The notes beneath the pieces were generated by a model. The model searched no databases. It saw nothing but the letters and a program-made list of their open reading frames with translations, and was not told where the DNA came from. Positions 5,690 through 8,798 of a stretch of DNA of 8,798 nucleotides are shown one piece after another; the stretch's first letter is position 1, and each line of letters opens with the position of its first letter. Source of the stretch: Kingella oralis (GTDB lineage: Bacteria; Pseudomonadota; Gammaproteobacteria; Burkholderiales; Neisseriaceae); the NCBI GenBank assembly GCA_905373195.1, contig CAJPSG010000021.1, positions 1-8,798 on the forward strand. Reading direction: 5' to 3'. The translations under genes and the position numbers were made by a program.

Positions 5690-5799
5690 AGGCAGCCTGA
5701 AACCTAAAATGGAGCGGCGGCTCGCTGCCAAATGGCTACAAACAGAGCATGAAAAATGGCGATGAGTCGTCGCCGCGCCATTGCGTTTTCAGGCTGCCT
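5690..5799. repeat. 110-bp DUS-bounded inverted element between rnz and the LysR gene
   Basis: The ends are exact DUS copies facing each other (5690-5701 + and 5788-5799 -). Inside each DUS, after a short spacer, lies a related arm: on the left AAATGGAGCGGCGGCTCGC (from 5707), and on the complement of the right AATGGCGCGGCGACGACTC (from 5782). The right arm matches the left end of the 4491-4589 element at 22 of 25 positions. The left arm shares AAATGGA and GGCGGCTCGCTG with that element's right end. No gene is inside. It fills most of the 160-bp spacer upstream of rnz. Confidence 0.6.
5752..5782 (-). terminator. Probable terminator of the LysR gene
   Basis: On the - strand, 33 bases after the LysR stop, AATGGCG (5782-5776) pairs with CGCCATT (5761-5755), followed by TTT to complete a run of five T. 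The 14-nt loop holds an alternative GGCGA/TCGCC pairing. The hairpin is the right arm of the 5690-5799 repeat element, so that element may supply the terminator. Confidence 0.45.
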
Positions 5800-5814
5800 C
5801 TGCCGCGCCCTGCT

Positions 5815-6768
5815 CTATTTCGCGGCAAATTTGCGCAAATCCATTTTGCCCATGTGCAAGCCTGCGTTGCTTTTCATCACATCCAGCAAAAAATCCAGTA
5901 CCACGCGCACGCGCGGCGCAAGCATGGTGCGGTGCGGATATTGGATGCTCAATTCAAACGGCTGCGGCTGGTGGATGTCATTTAACACGGTTTTCAGGCT
6001 GCCTGAAAGCAGGTGTTGCCAAATGGGGTAAACAGGCAGTTGCGCGATACCCAAGCCTTGCAGCGCGGCTTGCAGCAAGCTATCGGCGCTGGATGTGGTA
6101 AAGCGGCTGCGAACGGTCTGATAGGCTTTCGCCGTGCCGTCGCCTTGTTGCAACAGCCATGCGCGGGGCTTGCCTGTGGCGGTTTGGCTGCTCAAAATTT
6201 GGTGTGCGTCCAAATCGCTTTCGCGCTTGGGGATGCCGTGCTTGGCGAGATAGTCGGGCGTGGCGGCAAGGCAGGTGTAGAGTTTGCCCACGGGGCGCAC
6301 AATCAACGCGCTGTCTTCGCTCACCATGCCGCGTATCGCCAAATCAAATTTTTCTTTCACTAAATCAACCAGATGGTCGTTGTAAATCAACTGCACTTCC
6401 AAATCGGGATAGCGGTTCAACAGCTCGCCCAAATGCGGCATCACCAAATGCTGCCCAATGGGATACGACACCGATATGCGCACCGTGCCCGCAATGTGGT
6501 CGGGCGCGTGCCCAATTTGCTCGGCGGCATCTTCCAGCATTTGAAACGCGGTTTGCGCCTGCGCGAAAAACAGCCTGCCCTCGTCGGTTAAATTCAGGCT
6601 GCGTGTGGTGCGGTTAAACAGACGCGCGTTAAGCGATTGTTCCAGCGTGGCAACGTTTTTGCTCACGGCGGCGGGGGTCAGATTGAGCACATCGGCAGCG
6701 GCGGTAAAACTGCCGCTTTTGGCGGTTTGGATAAACGAGGCGAGGTGTTTGAAGCGGTCGGGGGACAT
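5815..6768 (-). CDS. LysR-type transcriptional regulator
   Basis: DNA-binding regulator of 317 residues, normal for the family. The winged helix-turn-helix lies near residues 19-41 (SFTAAADVLNLTPAAVSK), followed by LFNRTTRSLNLTDEG at 50-64, the usual LysR wing signature. The rest is the type 2 periplasmic-binding-like effector domain, with FDLAIRG and a final VRVVLDFLLD helix typical of the CrgA/AaeR-like subgroup. Effector and targets cannot be told. I chose the ATG at 6766-6768 because AAAGG (6780-6776) lies seven bases upstream and the HTH then starts at the normal place; an upstream start at 6846 would add 26 residues without family character. It is divergent from the YdgA-like gene, the classic layout for a LysR regulator and a target or for autoregulation. 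It carries an internal DUS at 5993-6004 and a one-mismatch copy at 6593-6604. Confidence 0.92.
   Translation of the reverse strand: MSPDRFKHLASFIQTAKSGSFTAAADVLNLTPAAVSKNVATLEQSLNARLFNRTTRSLNLTDEGRLFFAQAQTAFQMLEDAAEQIGHAPDHIAGTVRISVSYPIGQHLVMPHLGELLNRYPDLEVQLIYNDHLVDLVKEKFDLAIRGMVSEDSALIVRPVGKLYTCLAATPDYLAKHGIPKRESDLDAHQILSSQTATGKPRAWLLQQGDGTAKAYQTVRSRFTTSSADSLLQAALQGLGIAQLPVYPIWQHLLSGSLKTVLNDIHQPQPFELSIQYPHRTMLAPRVRVVLDFLLDVMKSNAGLHMGKMDLRKFAAK
5993..6007. repeat. Overlapping DUS of two dialects inside the LysR gene
   Basis: TTCAGGCTGCCT (5993-6004) is an exact Kingella-type DUS on the - strand. It overlaps AGGCTGCCTGAA (5996-6007, +), which I recall as the Simonsiella-type dialect. Together they form TTTCAGGCTGCCTGAAA (5992-6008), a near-palindrome with a single central base. 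In the protein this reads as SGSLKT. Confidence 0.85.
6593..6604 (-). repeat. One-mismatch DUS inside the LysR gene
   Basis: TTCAGGCTGCGT differs from the DUS complement at one base. It lies in the part coding for the wing signature (RTTRSLNL), where protein constraint may have prevented an exact match. Confidence 0.5.
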
Positions 6769-6775
6769 GGGGTTG

Positions 6776-6780
6776 CCTTT
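6776..6780 (-). promoter_or_regulatory. Ribosome binding site that sets the LysR start
   Basis: AAAGG on the - strand ends seven bases before the ATG at 6768. This supports the 317-residue form over the longer open frame. Confidence 0.65.
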
Positions 6781-6807
6781 GGGATTACAGAATTTGAGTT
6801 GCGCGCG

Positions 6808-6816
6808 ATTGTAACA
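6808..6816 (-). promoter_or_regulatory. Extended -10 promoter of the LysR gene
   Basis: On the - strand TGTTACAAT (6816-6808) gives a TGn extension plus TACAAT, five of six to consensus, about 40 bases before the ATG. No good -35 is seen at 16-18 bp, as expected for an extended -10 promoter or one needing an activator. Confidence 0.45.
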
Positions 6817-6869
6817 TTGTTGAATAAAAAAGCGATTTGGTGGCAAGCCGTTGCCGTTTCATTTTGCGT

Positions 6870-6978
6870 TTCAGGCTGCCTATGTTCACAAATTGGTTTT
6901 CAGGCTGCCTTAATCGCCCACGCAGTAAGCGTTTTCAGGCTGCATCCCATTTTTAGACGGCATCCTTTCAGGCTGCCT
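6870..6978 (-). repeat. Array of four same-orientation DUS in a divergent promoter region
   Basis: Exact copies lie at 6870-6881, 6899-6910 and 6967-6978, with a one-mismatch copy (TTCAGGCTGCAT) at 6934-6945. All are in the - orientation, with start-to-start steps of 29, 35 and 33 bp. They fill much of the 263-bp spacer between the two divergent genes, and none is paired as a hairpin. Confidence 0.88.
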
Positions 6979-6988
6979 TGACGTTTTA

Positions 6989-6997
6989 TGTTATGAT
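6989..6997 (+). promoter_or_regulatory. Extended -10 promoter of the YdgA-like gene
   Basis: TGTTATGAT gives a TGn extension plus TATGAT, five of six to consensus, 34 bases before the ATG at 7032. The -35 position falls inside the last DUS of the array (CAGGCT at 17-bp spacing), a poor match. TTGACG at 6978-6983 is a good -35 but only eight bases away, so it cannot pair with this -10. Confidence 0.45.
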
Positions 6998-7031
6998 TCA
7001 CCCAATTTTGTTTTGCAACCGCATCTCGCAC

Positions 7032-8669
7032 ATGAAAAAACTATTCATCGCTGGCACAGCCGCCGCCCTTATCGCCGCAGCAGGCATCAGCACCCCCTTC
7101 TATCTGGGCAACCAAGCCAAACAAAGCCTAGAAACCCAACACCGCATTTTAGCGGACACCTTCTTTTTTGACGTTGTATCCCACCAATACCAAAGCGGCT
7201 GGCTAGAATCCACCGAAACCACCGTCTTGCGCTTTCATCCCACCGTGTTAGCCAATCTGGGCAACAACATCCCCGACAACATCCGCGCCGTGCTGGAAAA
7301 ACCCATCACCATGATAAACCATGTGCACCATCAGCCTTTTGCCAACGGCATTGTGCCCGTGCGCGCCGTGGTGGAAACCGAATTCCAGTACGACCCCGAA
7401 GTCAAAAAAACCCTAGCCCGCTTCTTTGGCGAGCAAATCCCCATCAAGCTGCACAACGTGATTAAGCTCAACGGCAGCGGCACGCTCAACATCACCGTTG
7501 CCCCGTTTGACTACGAAGAACTATCAGGCATCAAAATCAACTGGCAAGGGCTAACAGGCAACATCAACTACCAAAAAGGCTACGCCAGCTACACCACCCA
7601 GCTCGCCATGCCCAGCTTCCAAGCCATTCTTGCCGACAAAGGCAGCCTGAAAATAGAAAACCTAACCCTTAATGCCAACAGCCACAGCAGCAAAGATGGC
7701 AAAACTACACTCGGCTCATCCACCACCAACCTCGCCCATTTTGACGTAGCATGGAACGAAGGCATGGATTACAACATCAAAATCAACGATTTAATCAACA
7801 CCGTAACCGACCTGCAAATCGGCGCATTCATCAACCCGCGCGGCACCATCGCTCCCAACAAAATCAGCGTGGATAATTTAAGCTACGCCACCGAAACCAG
7901 CGAACCCGAAGCAGGCTATCTCAACACATCAGGCAAATTCAGCTTTGCCAAGCTCAACTACGGCGACACCGCCTACGGTCCTTTGAATATAGACATCGCC
8001 GCCAACCACCTCAACGCAGGCAGCCTGAACGCGCTCAAAGCCCGCTGGCAACAAATCGCCACCGAAAAACAAATGCCGCCCGAAGAGCAGCAAAAACACA
8101 TCCTCGCCGCCGTGCGCAACGAAGGCGCAGCCCTGTTCACCGACAACCCGCAGCTTGAAATCCGCACATTCAGCTTCACCACGCCATCGGGTCATGTCAA
8201 TGCCAGCGGCAAGCTCAATTTCAACGGCTTAACCGCCGCCGACCTCAACGACATCAAGCCCATGCTCGCCAAAATGCAAGCCGAGCTCAACCTAGATGTG
8301 TCGCAAAACATCATTGAAGACTTTGCCGTAACCCAAACGCGCGGGCTATTTGCCATGGAAAACCCCAACAGCGTGCAAGAGCAAAAAGAAGTGGACGACA
8401 CCATCCGCCTGCTCACCAGCGAAAGCCTGAAAACCATGATTCAAGACGGCTACATCGCCAGCGAAAACGGTGCCATCAAAACCCAGCTCACCATCGCCAA
8501 CAACAAAATCCAGCTCAACGGCAAGCCGTTCCAGTTGCAAGCCAACGAAGACGTGTTCGCCGATTTGGAAAACGATGCCAGCGCGCCTGCGCAGCCCAAT
8601 CCATCCGCCACCGCAACCGCTGCAACGGCAAGCGCGCCTGCCGCCGCCAGCACAGCATCCGCGCCGTAA
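7032..8669 (+). CDS. YdgA-family (DUF945) envelope protein
   Basis: Predicted protein of 545 residues, anchored in or exported through the inner membrane; function unknown. MKKLFIAGTAAALIAAAGIS opens a single N-terminal hydrophobic segment (about 4-23) with a Lys-Lys start, followed by YLGNQAKQSLETQHRIL, the usual YdgA-family entry. The body is rich in beta-strand repeats, including GSLKIENLTL (204-213) and YGPLNIDIAANHLNAGSLNA (315-334), both typical of DUF945. The end (about 516-545) is a low-complexity Ala/Ser/Pro/Thr tail outside the domain. I use the ATG at 7032: the frame is open further up to a TTG at 6978, but those 18 residues would lie before the signal anchor and largely upstream of the promoter. 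No clear Shine-Dalgarno precedes it. Two exact DUS copies are internal. E. coli YdgA is about 500 residues (from memory). Confidence 0.85.
   Translation: MKKLFIAGTAAALIAAAGISTPFYLGNQAKQSLETQHRILADTFFFDVVSHQYQSGWLESTETTVLRFHPTVLANLGNNIPDNIRAVLEKPITMINHVHHQPFANGIVPVRAVVETEFQYDPEVKKTLARFFGEQIPIKLHNVIKLNGSGTLNITVAPFDYEELSGIKINWQGLTGNINYQKGYASYTTQLAMPSFQAILADKGSLKIENLTLNANSHSSKDGKTTLGSSTTNLAHFDVAWNEGMDYNIKINDLINTVTDLQIGAFINPRGTIAPNKISVDNLSYATETSEPEAGYLNTSGKFSFAKLNYGDTAYGPLNIDIAANHLNAGSLNALKARWQQIATEKQMPPEEQQKHILAAVRNEGAALFTDNPQLEIRTFSFTTPSGHVNASGKLNFNGLTAADLNDIKPMLAKMQAELNLDVSQNIIEDFAVTQTRGLFAMENPNSVQEQKEVDDTIRLLTSESLKTMIQDGYIASENGAIKTQLTIANNKIQLNGKPFQLQANEDVFADLENDASAPAQPNPSATATAATASAPAAASTASAP
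7640..7651 (+). repeat. DUS inside the YdgA-like gene, first copy
   Basis: Exact AGGCAGCCTGAA, read in frame as Gly-Ser-Leu-Lys within the strand motif GSLKIENLTL. Confidence 0.9.
8018..8029 (+). repeat. DUS inside the YdgA-like gene, second copy
   Basis: Exact copy read as Gly-Ser-Leu-Asn in HLNAGSLNAL. It is the only exact copy in the window not followed by A at position 13. Confidence 0.88.
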
Positions 8670-8683
8670 TGGGCAGCGCCATG

Positions 8684-8733
8684 CGTTTTCAGGCTGCCTT
8701 TATTGGTTCAACATAATAGGCAGCCTGAAAACG
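8684..8733 (+). terminator. DUS hairpin terminator after the YdgA-like gene
   Basis: CGTTTTCAGGCTGCCT (8684-8699) pairs perfectly with AGGCAGCCTGAAAACG (8718-8733), a 16-bp stem with an 18-nt loop, 14 bases after the stop. The arms are exact DUS copies at 8688-8699 (-) and 8718-8729 (+). A one-mismatch copy (TTCAGGCTGCCC) follows at 8745-8756. No U-tract follows the stem. Confidence 0.6.
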
Positions 8734-8773
8734 GTAAACATCATTTCAGGCTGCCCATAATGAAATACCGAGT

Positions 8774-8798
8774 AGGGTGTGTGGCTTTGCCACGCACC
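8774..8798. repeat. GGTGTGTGGC hairpin repeat cut by the window end
   Basis: GGTGTGTGGC (8776-8785), a TTT loop and GCCACGCACC (8789-8798) fold into a 10-bp hairpin with one G-T pair, preceded by GTAG. Similar GTAGGGTGCGTG-type hairpins are dispersed in Neisseriaceae genomes as I recall them. The repeat may continue beyond the window. Confidence 0.5.

Noticed and set aside
6978..7031. A longer N-terminus for the YdgA-like protein from TTG at 6978
   Set aside because: It would place 18 residues before the signal anchor, start inside a DUS and overlap the extended -10. The ATG at 7032 gives the expected signal-anchor start.
1..8798. A multi-gene defence, secretion or biosynthetic system
   Set aside because: All large genes fall into housekeeping, transport, regulatory or envelope families with separate transcription signals. 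No set of neighbours suggests a joint new function.

Overview
The window looks like a chromosomal stretch from a Kingella-like member of the Neisseriaceae. The main evidence is 24 exact copies of the 12-mer AGGCAGCCTGAA (9 on +, 15 on -). I recognise this as the Kingella-type dialect of the Neisseriaceae DNA uptake sequence (DUS) used in natural transformation. The proteins fit a beta-proteobacterial host. I see no phage, plasmid, insertion sequence, CRISPR, tRNA or rRNA genes. I also see no evidence for an undescribed multi-gene system; the unusual content is in the repeat-filled spacers.

Layout. (1) 1-1142, +: a tryptophan/aromatic amino acid permease (mtr), with its 5' end cut by the window edge. 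(2) 1270-2154, +: a secreted DUF3298/RsiV-like protein with a signal peptide and four cysteines. (3) 2373-2759, +: a 128-residue four-helix membrane protein of unknown function whose last two codons and stop lie inside a DUS. (4) 2824-4278, -: a 14-TM DHA2-type major facilitator drug exporter, convergent with gene 3 across a strong bidirectional terminator. (5) 4279-4712: a 434-bp non-coding spacer packed with DUS and small repeats. (6) 4713-5654, -: ribonuclease Z with all metal ligands present. (7) 5815-6768, -: a LysR-type regulator. (8) 7032-8669, +: a YdgA/DUF945 family envelope protein, divergent from the LysR gene. (9) 8670-8798: a DUS hairpin terminator and the start of another hairpin repeat.

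The genes do not form one pathway. Most appear to be separate transcription units: a DUS inverted pair or another hairpin lies after most genes, and spacers range from 64 to 434 bp. The one suggestive regulatory pairing is the divergent lysR-like/ydgA-like pair, whose 263-bp shared spacer holds an extended -10 for each gene and four same-orientation DUS or near-DUS copies.

The most interesting signal is a small composite repeat. A DUS is followed by a conserved AATGG(A/C)GCGGCG block and a GGCGAC-type hairpin, and in one place (5690-5799) two such arms face each other to make a roughly 110-bp inverted element. Related arms occur at 4491-4600 and 2206-2260.
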